This document shows positions 23,938 through 33,826 of a stretch of DNA of 64,000 nt, piece by piece. The notes beneath the pieces are model-generated. The model was not told the DNA's origin and did not search any database. It was given only the letters and a program-made list of their open reading frames with translations. The number at the start of each line of letters is the position of its first letter. The first letter of the stretch is position 1. The stretch lies in the NCBI GenBank assembly GCA_021845965.1, contig JAJZUZ010000003.1:19198-83197 (forward strand), read 5' to 3'. The translations under genes and the position numbers were made by a program. Source of the stretch: Pseudomonadota bacterium (GTDB lineage: Bacteria > Pseudomonadota > Gammaproteobacteria > Burkholderiales > Burkholderiaceae_C).

Positions 23938-25473
23938 ATGCCGGCCATGAAACCCGTCTACGCACACATTGCCGTCGTCGGCACAGGCGCCATGGGCCGC
24001 GGCATCGCCCAGATCGCCGCGCAGGCCGGCAGCACCGTCACCCTCTACGACAGCCAGGCCACCGCCGTGGCGGCGGCGAAGCAGTCCATCGCCGAGCAGT
24101 GGGACAGACTGGTCGAAAAAGGCCGCATGGAAGCCGCCGCGGTGGCGGCCTGCAAAGGGCGCTTGCAGACGGCGGCCAGTTTGCAGGACCTGGCCGATTG
24201 CGACCTGGTGGTGGAGGCCATCGTCGAAAAACTGGAGGTGAAGGCGGCCCTGTTTGCCGAGCTGGAGGGCATCGTCGGCGCGAACGCCGTGCTGGCCAGC
24301 AACACCTCCTCGCTGTCCATCACGGCCATCGCCGCCAAGCTCAGGCGCCCGCAGCGCGTGGCCGGCTACCACTTCTTCAACCCGGTGCCGCTGATGAAGG
24401 TGGTCGAGGTCATTGCCGGCCTCAAGACCGAACCGGCGGTCTGCGCCGCGCTGTCCGAGTACGCACGCCAGATGGGCCACACGCCCGTCACGGCGCAGGA
24501 CACCCCCGGCTTCATCGTCAACCACGCCGGCCGCGGCTACGGCACCGAGGCGTTGCGCATCGTCAGCGAGGGCGTGGCCGACTTCGCCACCATCGATCGC
24601 ATCCTCAAGGACCAGGCCGGCTTCAAGCTCGGCCCCTTCGAACTGATGGACCTCACCGCGCTGGACGTGTCGCACCCGGTGATGGAATCCATCTACCACC
24701 AGTACTACGAGGAGGCGCGCTACCGCCCGAGCGTCATCACCGCGCAGCGCCTGGCCGGTGGCGTGCTGGGCCGCAAGACGGGCGAAGGCTTCTACCGCTA
24801 CGACAAGAACGTGGCCCAGGTGGCCCCCGAGCCGCCGGTGCCGCAGGTGGCCGAGCTGCCACCGGTCTGGGTCTCGCCGCGTGCATCCCGCCGCGCCGAG
24901 TTGTACCAGCTGCTCAAGGACCTGGGCGCGAAGATCGAAACCGGCCAGTCGCCTTCCGCCGCAGCGCTCACGTTGGTGGCGCCCCTGGGCTTTGACGTCA
25001 CCACGGTGGCCGTGGTCGAACGCCTGGACCCGGCACGCACCGTGGGTATCGACCTGCTGATCGACGACGCGGCCACCAAGCGCCGCGTGCTGGCCACCAA
25101 CCCGGCCACGCGCGCCGACATGCGTGATGCGGCCCATGCGCTCTTTGCGCGCGACGGCAAGGCGGTGAGCGTGATCCGCGACAGCGGCGGCTTCGTCACC
25201 CAGCGCGTGGTGGCCACCATCGTCAACATCGCGGCCGACATCTGCCAGCAGCGCATCTGCACGCCCCAGGATCTGGAAACCGCCGTCACCCTCGGCCTGG
25301 GCTATCCGCTGGGCCCGCTGGCCATGGGCAACCTCTACGGTCCGACCAATGTGCTGGAGGTGCTGTTCAACCTGCAGACGGTCTATGGTGACCCGCGCTA
25401 CCGCCCCAGCCCCTGGCTGCGCCGGCGCGGCGCCATCGGCCTGTCCCTGCTGCACGAGGAAGAATCAGCATGA
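23938..25473 (+). CDS. 3-hydroxyacyl-CoA dehydrogenase (PaaH-like, NAD-dependent)
   Basis: A 511-residue protein. The N-terminal Rossmann domain (GTGAMGRGIAQIAAQAGSTVTLYD) binds NAD, followed by SNTSSLSITAIA and HFFNPVPLMKVVEV (catalytic His), QDTPGFIVNHAGRGYGTEALR and a first C-terminal domain, then a second C-terminal dehydrogenase domain (~residues 390-500, GGFVTQRVVATIVNIAADIC). This two-C-domain length matches PaaH/PaaC proteins of phenylacetate degradation, but beta-oxidation roles are equally possible. The second ATG (23947) is an alternative start. It overlaps the enoyl-CoA hydratase by 4 nt. Confidence 0.93.
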   Translation: MPAMKPVYAHIAVVGTGAMGRGIAQIAAQAGSTVTLYDSQATAVAAAKQSIAEQWDRLVEKGRMEAAAVAACKGRLQTAASLQDLADCDLVVEAIVEKLEVKAALFAELEGIVGANAVLASNTSSLSITAIAAKLRRPQRVAGYHFFNPVPLMKVVEVIAGLKTEPAVCAALSEYARQMGHTPVTAQDTPGFIVNHAGRGYGTEALRIVSEGVADFATIDRILKDQAGFKLGPFELMDLTALDVSHPVMESIYHQYYEEARYRPSVITAQRLAGGVLGRKTGEGFYRYDKNVAQVAPEPPVPQVAELPPVWVSPRASRRAELYQLLKDLGAKIETGQSPSAAALTLVAPLGFDVTTVAVVERLDPARTVGIDLLIDDAATKRRVLATNPATRADMRDAAHALFARDGKAVSVIRDSGGFVTQRVVATIVNIAADICQQRICTPQDLETAVTLGLGYPLGPLAMGNLYGPTNVLEVLFNLQTVYGDPRYRPSPWLRRRGAIGLSLLHEEESA

Positions 25474-26249
25474 GCGCGCAGATCCTGAGTACCAGCCAGG
25501 GCCGCACCATGGTGCTGACCCTCTCCAACCCCGGCCAACGCAATGCCCTGGGGCCGGACATGTACGCTGCCGGCATCGAGGCACTGAACGCCGCCGAGAC
25601 CAACCCGGACGTACGCAGCGTCATCATCACCGGCGAGGGCTCGACCTTCTGCGCCGGTGGCGACCTGAACCGCCTGCAGGCCAACCGCCAACAGGAACCG
25701 GCCGTCCAGGCGCAGAGCATCGAGAACCTGCACAACTGGATCGAGGCCATCCGCACCTTCCCCAAGCCGGTGATTGCCGCCGTCGAGGGTGCGGCTGCCG
25801 GGGCGGGCTTCTCGCTGGCCCTGGCCTGCGACTTCATCATCGCTGCCAGCGACGCCGTCTTCATCATGGCCTACAGCAACGTCGGACTGTCACCCGACGG
25901 TGGTGCCAGCTGGAGCCTGGCACGTGCGCTGCCGCGCCAGCTCACCAGCGAACTGCTGATGGCGGGCGAGCGCATCGGCGCATCACGCCTGAACGAACTG
26001 GGACTGGTGAATCGCCTCAGCGATCCTGGCCGCGCGCTGGACGCAGCGCTGGCTCTGGCAGACAACCTCAATGCGCGCGCACCCAACGTGCTGGCCAGCA
26101 TCAAGGAGCTGATCAACGACGCGCCGCAGGCCGCGCTCTCCGAGCAGTTGGCCCAGGAACGGACGCACTTCGTGCGCAACCTGCACCACCCCAACGCGGG
26201 CATCGGCATTGCGGCCTTCCTCGCGAAGCGCAAGCCGGACTATCAGTAG
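25470..26249 (+). CDS. Enoyl-CoA hydratase/isomerase family protein
   Basis: A 259-residue crotonase-fold protein. The oxyanion-hole motif ITGEGSTFCAGGDLNRL and AAVEGAAAGAGFSLALACDF with SDAVFIMAYSNVGLSPDGGASWSLAR mark the family. It likely hydrates enoyl-CoA or performs an isomerisation in fatty-acid or aromatic degradation. ATGA overlap with the preceding 3-hydroxyacyl-CoA dehydrogenase shows translational coupling and suggests the two act in sequence (hydration, then oxidation). Confidence 0.92.
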   Translation: MSAQILSTSQGRTMVLTLSNPGQRNALGPDMYAAGIEALNAAETNPDVRSVIITGEGSTFCAGGDLNRLQANRQQEPAVQAQSIENLHNWIEAIRTFPKPVIAAVEGAAAGAGFSLALACDFIIAASDAVFIMAYSNVGLSPDGGASWSLARALPRQLTSELLMAGERIGASRLNELGLVNRLSDPGRALDAALALADNLNARAPNVLASIKELINDAPQAALSEQLAQERTHFVRNLHHPNAGIGIAAFLAKRKPDYQ

Positions 26250-26356
26250 CCGCTGCGACCGGCAGACGCTGCAGACACCCAGGTGACAACCCCCTGGCGT
26301 GAGTGGCGTCCCTCGGGTGACAATCTGTGCAGATTCAGTCTCGCACAAGACAGCCC

Positions 26357-27076
26357 ATGGACGAACCCATTCTTACCATCGAGGAACGCTCGGCAATCAA
26401 TGCCGGGCGCTGGTTTTCCACCCTGTCACCCTCATTGCGCCACGACATCCTGCGATGTGCCTACGTCAGACGCTACAAGGACGGCGAACTCATCTGCGCC
26501 CGCGGCGAACCGCCCGAGGAATGGGTCGCCTGCGCCAAGGGCGCGGTGCGCGTGAGTTCGACCTCCATCTCGGGCAAGCAGGTCACGCTGACCTATGTGG
26601 AGCCGGGCGTCTGGTTCGGCGATGTGGCCATCTTCGACGGCGACCGGCGCACGCACGATGCCTACGCGCATGGCGACACCACCACCCTGTGCGTGGCCAA
26701 GGCCGATTTCAAGAAGATCCTGGCCAGCCACGTGGAGCTGTACGAGGCCATGCTGCGCCTGCACGCACGGCGCATCCGCCAGCTCTATGGCCTGGTGGAG
26801 GACCTCAACACCCTGCCCTTGCGCGCGCGCCTGGCCAAGCAGCTGCTGCACCTGCTGCGCAGCTATGGTGTGCCCTCACTGAGCGATTGCCGCGAGATGC
26901 GCATCGGCCTGCAGCTGGCGCAGGAAGAACTGGCCCAGCTGCTGGGCGCTTCGCGCCAGCGCGTGAACCAGGAACTCAAGGCCATGGAGCGCGAGGACGT
27001 GATCCGCATCGAACCGGGCGGCCTGGTGGTGCGCGACCGCGATGCGCTGTGGCGCATCGTCGAATCCGACCATTGA
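26357..27076 (+). CDS. Crp/Fnr family transcriptional regulator
   Basis: A 239-residue regulator with an N-terminal cyclic-nucleotide-like beta-barrel (residues ~40-150, GEPPEEWVACAKGAVRVSS ... YVEPGVWFGDVAIFDGDRRTHD) and a C-terminal winged helix (QEELAQLLGASRQRVNQELKAMEREDVIRI). There is no N-terminal Cys cluster, so an Fe-S FNR sensor is unlikely; the ligand is unknown. It stands 107 nt after the enoyl-CoA hydratase and 24 nt before the phosphotransferase gene. ATG 26357 (MDEPIL) was chosen over an in-frame ATG at 26327, which is less family-like. Confidence 0.9.
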   Translation: MDEPILTIEERSAINAGRWFSTLSPSLRHDILRCAYVRRYKDGELICARGEPPEEWVACAKGAVRVSSTSISGKQVTLTYVEPGVWFGDVAIFDGDRRTHDAYAHGDTTTLCVAKADFKKILASHVELYEAMLRLHARRIRQLYGLVEDLNTLPLRARLAKQLLHLLRSYGVPSLSDCREMRIGLQLAQEELAQLLGASRQRVNQELKAMEREDVIRIEPGGLVVRDRDALWRIVESDH

Positions 27077-27100
27077 GCACGACGCCAACCCTCTGACCCC

Positions 27101-28207
27101 ATGAGCGAACTCGAACAACAATACACCGGCACCCGCCCCGTTCCCGCCGCCCACGCCTTCGACGTGCCCTCACTGCAGGCGTGGCTGGAACGGAACCTCG
27201 ACGGCTTTGCCGGGCCGCTGACGGTGGAGGCCTTCAAGGGCGGCCAGTCCAACCCCACCTACAAGCTCAACACGCCCGCGCGCAGCTATGTCATGCGCGC
27301 CAAGCCGGGCCCGGTGGCCAAGCTGCTGCCGTCGGCACACGCCATCGAACGCGAGTACGCGGTCATGCGCGGCCTGTACGGCACCGCCGTGCCGGTGCCA
27401 TGCATGTACTGCCTGTGCGAGGACGAGAGCATCATCGGCCGCGCCTTCTACGTCATGGAGTACATGGCCGGCCGGGTGCTGTGGGAACAATCCCTGCCCG
27501 ACCTGGACCGCGATGCACGCCGCGCCATCTACCTGGAGATGAACCGCGTCATCGCCGCCCTGCACACGGTGAAGTTCGCCGAGCGCGGCCTGGCCGACTA
27601 CGGCAAGCCCGGCAATTACGTGGAGCGCCAGATCGGCCGCTGGGGCAAGCAGTACCGCGCCTCCGCGGACGGTGCCGGCCCCATGTCGCAGCCCATCCCC
27701 GAGATGGAAAAGCTGCTGGAATGGCTGCCCGCCCACCTGCCCGCCAGCGCGAAGGATGAGAGCCTGGTGAGCATCGTGCATGGCGACTACCGCCTGGACA
27801 ACCTCATGTTCCACCCCAGCGAGCCACGCGTGATCGCCGTGCTGGACTGGGAGCTGTCCACCCTGGGCCACCCCCTGGCCGACTTTGCCTACCACTGCAT
27901 GGCCTGGCACATCCCGCCCGGCATGTTCCGCGGCATCGGCGGCCTGGACCTGGCGGCGCTGGGCATCCCGTCCGAGGATGAGTACATCGGCCTCTATTGC
28001 GAGCGCACCGGCTTGGCCCGACGCGAAGCATTGAAGGCCGACTGGAACTTCTACATGGCCTACAACATGTTCCGTATCGCCGCCATCCTGCAGGGCATTG
28101 CCAAGCGGGTGGAAAACGGCACCGCCTCCAGCGCCCAGGCGCAGAAATCCGCCGCAGGCGCCCGCCCCATGGCGGCTATGGCCTGGCAGTTCGCCCAGCA
28201 GGCCTGA
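27101..28207 (+). CDS. Phosphotransferase family protein (APH fold, acyl-CoA dehydrogenase-linked)
   Basis: A 368-residue APH/choline-kinase-fold protein. The catalytic loop VHGDYRLDNLMF and metal-binding VLDWELSTLGHPLADFAYH are intact, and an N-terminal FKGGQSNPTYKL replaces the nucleotide P-loop. Proteins of this subgroup, like the kinase-like part of mammalian ACAD10, are usually encoded next to acyl-CoA dehydrogenases, as here, 30 nt before one. A role in preparing 4-hydroxy acyl-CoAs by phosphorylation has been proposed for ACAD10-type proteins; for this gene that is inference. Confidence 0.9.
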   Translation: MSELEQQYTGTRPVPAAHAFDVPSLQAWLERNLDGFAGPLTVEAFKGGQSNPTYKLNTPARSYVMRAKPGPVAKLLPSAHAIEREYAVMRGLYGTAVPVPCMYCLCEDESIIGRAFYVMEYMAGRVLWEQSLPDLDRDARRAIYLEMNRVIAALHTVKFAERGLADYGKPGNYVERQIGRWGKQYRASADGAGPMSQPIPEMEKLLEWLPAHLPASAKDESLVSIVHGDYRLDNLMFHPSEPRVIAVLDWELSTLGHPLADFAYHCMAWHIPPGMFRGIGGLDLAALGIPSEDEYIGLYCERTGLARREALKADWNFYMAYNMFRIAAILQGIAKRVENGTASSAQAQKSAAGARPMAAMAWQFAQQA

Positions 28208-28237
28208 CCCCCTTCACTTCGCAACCAGGAGATCCGC

Positions 28238-29512
<1,275 letters not shown>

Positions 29513-29513
29513 A

Positions 29514-29605
29514 CCCCCCCAGGCTGCGCGCACTGCGTGGCGCTTCGCCACCCCCCTTGCAGGGGGCAACGCCAGTGGCCCGGCCGAGCCGGTTCCACGG
29601 CGTTC
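29514..29605. repeat. Dispersed GC-rich intergenic repeat (REP-like)
   Basis: A short C-rich/G-rich stretch with an internal hairpin CCCCCTTGCAGGGGG, and segments such as CTTCGCCACCCCCCTTGCAG and GGCAACGCCAGTGGCCCGGC. I recognise this arrangement as one that recurs in intergenic spaces of Comamonadaceae genomes; only one copy is in this window, so repetition itself cannot be shown here. Confidence 0.55.
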
Positions 29606-29715
29606 CGCGGTTGCAGGAGTCGGTGCGCCCCATTTCAGCTGATCGGCTGTGGGGCACTTGATAAGCAAGCACAATCGGGGCGGAGCGATCCGCCCCTTTT
29701 TCATTGGAGAAACAG

Positions 29716-30408
29716 ATGATTGACGTCTACTCCTGGGCCACACCCAACGGCCACAAGGTTCACATCATGCTGGAGGAATGCGGTCTGCCCTACCGCGTGC
29801 ATCCGGTGAACATCGGCGCCGGCGACCAGTTCCAGCCGGAGTTCCTCAAGATCAGCCCCAACAACAAGATCCCGGCCCTCGTCGACTCGCAAGGCCCGGA
29901 CGGGCAACCGATCTCCCTCTTTGAATCGGGCGCCATCCTGATCTACCTGGCGGCCAAGACCGGCAAGCTGATGCCGGCCGCGGACCGCGACAAGTACGAG
30001 GTGTTGCAGTGGCTGATGTTCCAGATGGGCGGTGTCGGCCCCATGCTGGGCCAGGCGCACCATTTCCGCATCTACGCGCCGCAGAAGATCGACTACGCCA
30101 TCGACCGTTACACCAACGAGGCCAGACGCCTCTATGGCGTGATGGACAAGCAGGTCACGCAGCACCGCTATATCGCTGGCGAGACCTACACGATTGCCGA
30201 CATCGCCATCTACCCTTGGCTGCGCAGCTGGCAGAACCAGGGCATCGACTGGGCCGACTACCCGCAGCTCAAGCGTTGGTTCGACGAGATCAGCGCGCGG
30301 CCCGCCGTGATCCGCGGCGTGCAGGTGCTGGCCGACCAGCGCAAGCCGCTGCTGGACGACAAGGCACGGGCAAACATGTTCGGCGCCAGGCAGTACCAGC
30401 GGCGCTGA
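29716..30408 (+). CDS. Glutathione S-transferase family protein (YfcG/YghU-like)
   Basis: A 230-residue protein whose opening IDVYSWATPNGHKVHIMLEECGLPYRVHPVNIGAGDQF matches the Nu-class GST/disulfide oxidoreductase YfcG of E. coli. Asn and Thr residues of the N-terminal loop and NNKIPALVD (cis-Pro) and LFESGAILIYLA motifs for glutathione are present, plus a helical C-domain ending in GARQYQRR. Such proteins reduce disulfides with glutathione rather than conjugate xenobiotics. ATG 29716 follows a GGAGAAA site. It ends 10 nt before the convergent HD-GYP gene. Confidence 0.92.
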   Translation: MIDVYSWATPNGHKVHIMLEECGLPYRVHPVNIGAGDQFQPEFLKISPNNKIPALVDSQGPDGQPISLFESGAILIYLAAKTGKLMPAADRDKYEVLQWLMFQMGGVGPMLGQAHHFRIYAPQKIDYAIDRYTNEARRLYGVMDKQVTQHRYIAGETYTIADIAIYPWLRSWQNQGIDWADYPQLKRWFDEISARPAVIRGVQVLADQRKPLLDDKARANMFGARQYQRR

Positions 30409-30417
30409 AGGACGTGT

Positions 30418-31656
30418 CTACCAGGGCTGTCCCGGCAGTCCCGACCAGAGTTCGTCGAGGTCGCGGAACTTCCAGGTGGCTGGGTCCTCGCGACCCGCGA
30501 TCTTGTCGCTGCAGGTCGGTGCGGACAGGTCGATGACCTCGGGCGGGATGCGCAGATTGGACTTGGTGGAGAAGAACACCTTGACCAGCGGCATGGTCAG
30601 CGACTTGGTCGATTGCTCCACCACCACGCCCAGGCGCCCCGAGGCCAGGCGCACGAGGGAACCGATCGGGTAGATGCCCAGGCTCTTCACGAAGGCCTGG
30701 AACACCTGCTGGTCGAAGTGGCCTTTGGCCCACTCGGCCATCTTGCGCAGCGACTCGGCCGGGTCCCAGCCATGCTTGTAGGGCCGGTTGGAGGTGATGG
30801 CGTCGTAGACGTCGCACACCGCACCCATCTTGGCGAACAGGCTGATTTGCTCGTCTTTCAGCCCCTTCGGGTAGCCCGAACCATCGGTCTTCTCGTGGTG
30901 ATGCAGGCAGACGTCGAGCGCAATCGGGTCCACGTTACCGACGGCCAGCAGCATCTTGTGCCCTTCCACCGGGTGGCTCTTCATGATGGAAAACTCCGCA
31001 TCCGTCAGCTTGCCGGGCTTGTTGAGCACCTCCATCGGCATGGCGGCCTTGCCGAGGTCATGCAGCAGCCCCGCGAGGCCGGCCGAGCGCGTCTGCACCT
31101 CGTCCAGGCCGAGCTGGCGCGCCAGCGCGATCATCATCGCGCACACGGCCACGGAATGCATGTAGGTGTAATCGTCAGCGTTCTTCAGCCGCGCCAGGCT
31201 GATGAGGGCGCTAGCATTGCGGGACACCGAATCGGAAATCTCCTCCACCAGGCGCTGGGCGCCGCTGGCGTCCACGGTCTTGCCCATGCGCGCCTCGCGG
31301 AACATGGACACCACCGCCTGCTTGGACTGCCGGCAGATCAGGGCTGCCTTCTGGTATTCGACGTCCAAGGGCACCGGCGCCGTCTGGCGCTGCGCGTCAG
31401 CCACGGCCCGCAGCTCCTGTTCCACCTGCTCGTCGGACTGCGCCACCGACACGGCCTGCTCCCCCGCGGCCACGTCGAGCCCCTTGGAACTGTCGATCCA
31501 GACTTCCTTGATGCTGCTGCCCAGGATACGCTCCAGATCCTTGGGATCCTTCAGCACGAAGCCGGTGCGCCAGAAGGGATGCTCCATCCAGGAGCCACAG
31601 AACTCCTTGATATGCATTCCCAGAATGAGCTGTTCGACGCGAATTCGTTTTAGCAT
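30418..31656 (-). CDS. HD-GYP domain c-di-GMP phosphodiesterase with DUF3391 N-terminal domain
   Basis: A 412-residue cytoplasmic protein. The N-terminal ~130 residues resemble DUF3391 (RVEQLILGMHIKEFCGSWMEHPFWRTGF). The HD-GYP domain has GLLHDLGKAAMP, the HHEKTDGSGYPKGL signature (HExxDGxGYP) and MGAVCDVYDAITSNRPYK. It should hydrolyse c-di-GMP to pGpG and then GMP. It is the last gene on the minus strand after mshN, 74 nt away, so it may be expressed with the MSHA pilus and close a c-di-GMP loop with MshE. Confidence 0.93.
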   Translation of the reverse strand: MLKRIRVEQLILGMHIKEFCGSWMEHPFWRTGFVLKDPKDLERILGSSIKEVWIDSSKGLDVAAGEQAVSVAQSDEQVEQELRAVADAQRQTAPVPLDVEYQKAALICRQSKQAVVSMFREARMGKTVDASGAQRLVEEISDSVSRNASALISLARLKNADDYTYMHSVAVCAMMIALARQLGLDEVQTRSAGLAGLLHDLGKAAMPMEVLNKPGKLTDAEFSIMKSHPVEGHKMLLAVGNVDPIALDVCLHHHEKTDGSGYPKGLKDEQISLFAKMGAVCDVYDAITSNRPYKHGWDPAESLRKMAEWAKGHFDQQVFQAFVKSLGIYPIGSLVRLASGRLGVVVEQSTKSLTMPLVKVFFSTKSNLRIPPEVIDLSAPTCSDKIAGREDPATWKFRDLDELWSGLPGQPW

Positions 31657-31730
31657 GTGTGGTCAGCCCCGACGCGCAGGGCTGCAATTCATTCTACCGA
31701 AGCCCCCTGCGCACCCGGCCCCGGCGCGCC

Positions 31731-32903
31731 TCAACGCAGCGGCACGCCGGCCTGGCGCAAATAGCTCCAGACCTCCTGACTGACCGGCCCCAGTGCGCGT
31801 GCGCTTTCCGCCTGCCGCGCCGCCGCGTCCAGCTGTCCTTGTGCTGCCAGCGAAACGGCTGCGCCCAGCATCCAGCGCGACTCGCCCGGATGCAGCTGCA
31901 AGGCACGTTGATAGGCCTGCACGGCCTCTGCGTGCCGGCCCAGGCGCTGCGCCGCGTTGGCACGCACGGCCCACAGATCGGCCTGGTTCCCCACCAGCGG
32001 CTCCAGGCGCCGCAGCTGAGCCAGGGCCGCATCGGCGCGCCCGAACACGAGGTCCATGCGCACCTGCTCGCGCGCCAGCATGGCCACGGCGGTCGCATCC
32101 ACGGGCTGGCTGCGTTCGGCCAGCGCCAGGGCCTCGCTCACCGTGGCCAGCGCCGCCTCGCGCGAGCCGGCGGCCCACAGTCCCTGCGCCTGCGCCAGCG
32201 TCTCGCGGGCGGCCGCCTGTCGACGTTCCGGCGTATTCGACACGGGCTGCTGACTGGACACCGGGGCGCTGGCGGCAGCGCCCGGCGCGCTCGCCGTGGC
32301 CGCAGCCGCCTTTGGCTGGCCCGTGGTTTGCACTGGCGGCGATGGCGCCCGCGATACGGCGGGCGCGCGCACGCGCGGCGCCGCCGGCGCCGGCCTTGCC
32401 TGCGCAAGGTGGTGTTGCTCCTTCGGCGCGGCGGGCTTGTCCGCCACCTGGGCAGGCACACTCTCCGCGCGGGCGGCGATCGCGCCCGCCTTGGGCGCGC
32501 CACCGGGCGGCGTAGCCTGGGGTGCGGCGCCTGCCGTCGCACCAAGCGGAGCAGCGGCGGGTGCGCTGGCGGGTGCACTGGTCGCCGGCACCATGGGCTC
32601 ACTCGGCGCGGCCACCGGAGCCGTGCTCACGACCGACACAACGGGTGTGACCGCGCTCGCAGGCGCAGCCGCAGGCGCCAAGGCCACGTCGTTCCTCAGG
32701 ACGTACCAGCCGCCCGCCACCAATACACCTCCGGCCAACAGGCCGGTCAGCCACGCCAGCCGGCGTGAGGAAGCGGATCGCGCGGGCGCCACGCTGTAGG
32801 TACCCAGCAGCGCGTCGGGGCCGCCGTGCCGCTGGAGATCGGGCAAGGCACCGCCGGCGCGGCGGGCGTCCAGATCGCGCAGCATCTTGTTGATGACGCT
32901 CAC
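31731..32903 (-). CDS. mshN: MSHA biogenesis protein MshN (TPR)
   Basis: A 390-residue protein. It has a short cytoplasmic N-terminus (MSVINKMLRDLDARR, typical of MshN), one membrane span at ~48-68 (LAWLTGLLAGGVLVAGGWYVL), a long Ala/Pro-rich linker and C-terminal TPR repeats (QADLWAVRANAAQRLGRHAEAVQAYQRALQLHPG). TPR proteins in this position help assemble the pilus secretin. Its start overlaps the mshM stop by 4 nt. The low-complexity linker is unusually rich in Ala and Pro. Confidence 0.9.
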   Translation of the reverse strand: MSVINKMLRDLDARRAGGALPDLQRHGGPDALLGTYSVAPARSASSRRLAWLTGLLAGGVLVAGGWYVLRNDVALAPAAAPASAVTPVVSVVSTAPVAAPSEPMVPATSAPASAPAAAPLGATAGAAPQATPPGGAPKAGAIAARAESVPAQVADKPAAPKEQHHLAQARPAPAAPRVRAPAVSRAPSPPVQTTGQPKAAAATASAPGAAASAPVSSQQPVSNTPERRQAAARETLAQAQGLWAAGSREAALATVSEALALAERSQPVDATAVAMLAREQVRMDLVFGRADAALAQLRRLEPLVGNQADLWAVRANAAQRLGRHAEAVQAYQRALQLHPGESRWMLGAAVSLAAQGQLDAAARQAESARALGPVSQEVWSYLRQAGVPLR

Positions 32904-33823
32904 GAGGTCTCTCCTGTCGTGGCCTCATGGCGCAAGCCACGCCGTGCGCGCAGGCGGCGCCACCACAGCGCGGGGGACCAACGCTCCCAGCGCGATGTCG
33001 GCGGCTGCACCCCCGGCGTATCCGCGGCCGCCAGCTCAACGTGGTGCCGCAACACGCGGTGCACGTTCTCTCCATAGGCCAGCAGCAGGCACTTGTGCGC
33101 CAGCACGTTGATGAGGCGCGGCACGCCGCGGCTGTAGCGCGCCAGCGCCGCGGCGGCCGCGGGTTCGAACACGTGCACATCCGTCAGCGCATCCTCCGCA
33201 GCCACCGCCAACCGGTGCGCCAGATAGGGGCCGACACGTTCCGGGCGCATGCCACCCAGGTACTCGGTGAAGGTGATGCGCTGCAGCAGCTGGCGAATCT
33301 GCGGGCGCGCCAGCACCGCGTCCAGTTCAGGCTGACCGAACAGCACGATCTGCAGCAATTTGCGCTTTTCGGTCTCGAGGTTGGACAGCAGACGCAGGCT
33401 CTCCAGCGTGGCCATGCGCGTGGCCTGGGCCTCGTCGATGCAGACCAGCACCGGCCGGCCGGCCTCGGCGTGCTTCAGCAGGACCTGCTGCAAGCTCGCC
33501 AGCACCTGATGCCGGCTCAGCGGCGGCACCAGTTCGACATCGAGCTCACGCGCCAGCGCCATCAGCAGGTCGTCCGGACCGAGGTCCGGATTCGGGATGT
33601 AGGCCGTGACGAATTCGTCCTGCAGGGCGCGCAGCAACTGCCGGCACAGCAGCGTCTTGCCGCATCCCACCTCCCCGACGATCTTGAGAAAACCCTCGCC
33701 GCTGCGCAAGGCCACCAGCAGGGTATTTAGCGCTGCCTGCGCGCCCTCGTGCGGGTAGAAAAAGGCCGGGTCCGGTGTGATCGAAAACGGCGGCTCCCGC
33801 AGCGAGAAATGGCGCAGGTACAT
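32900..33823 (-). CDS. mshM: MSHA biogenesis ATPase MshM (ExeA/GspA family)
   Basis: A 307-residue AAA-type ATPase. It begins MYLRHFSLREPPFSITPDPAFFYPHEGAQAAL, the ExeA start, and has Walker A GEVGCGKTLLCRQ and Walker B VLVCIDEAQATR. ExeA-type ATPases act with secretin proteins; here it should serve the MshL secretin. It lies 3 nt after mshL and overlaps mshN by 4 nt, within one transcription unit. Confidence 0.94.
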   Translation of the reverse strand: MYLRHFSLREPPFSITPDPAFFYPHEGAQAALNTLLVALRSGEGFLKIVGEVGCGKTLLCRQLLRALQDEFVTAYIPNPDLGPDDLLMALARELDVELVPPLSRHQVLASLQQVLLKHAEAGRPVLVCIDEAQATRMATLESLRLLSNLETEKRKLLQIVLFGQPELDAVLARPQIRQLLQRITFTEYLGGMRPERVGPYLAHRLAVAAEDALTDVHVFEPAAAAALARYSRGVPRLINVLAHKCLLLAYGENVHRVLRHHVELAAADTPGVQPPTSRWERWSPALWWRRLRARRGLRHEATTGETS

Positions 33824-33826
33824 CGC

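Noticed and set aside
23830..25455. A long in-frame extension upstream of the GST gene.
   Set aside because: It is the reverse reading of the 3-hydroxyacyl-CoA dehydrogenase gene; the GST has a family-like ATG with a ribosome site at 23829.
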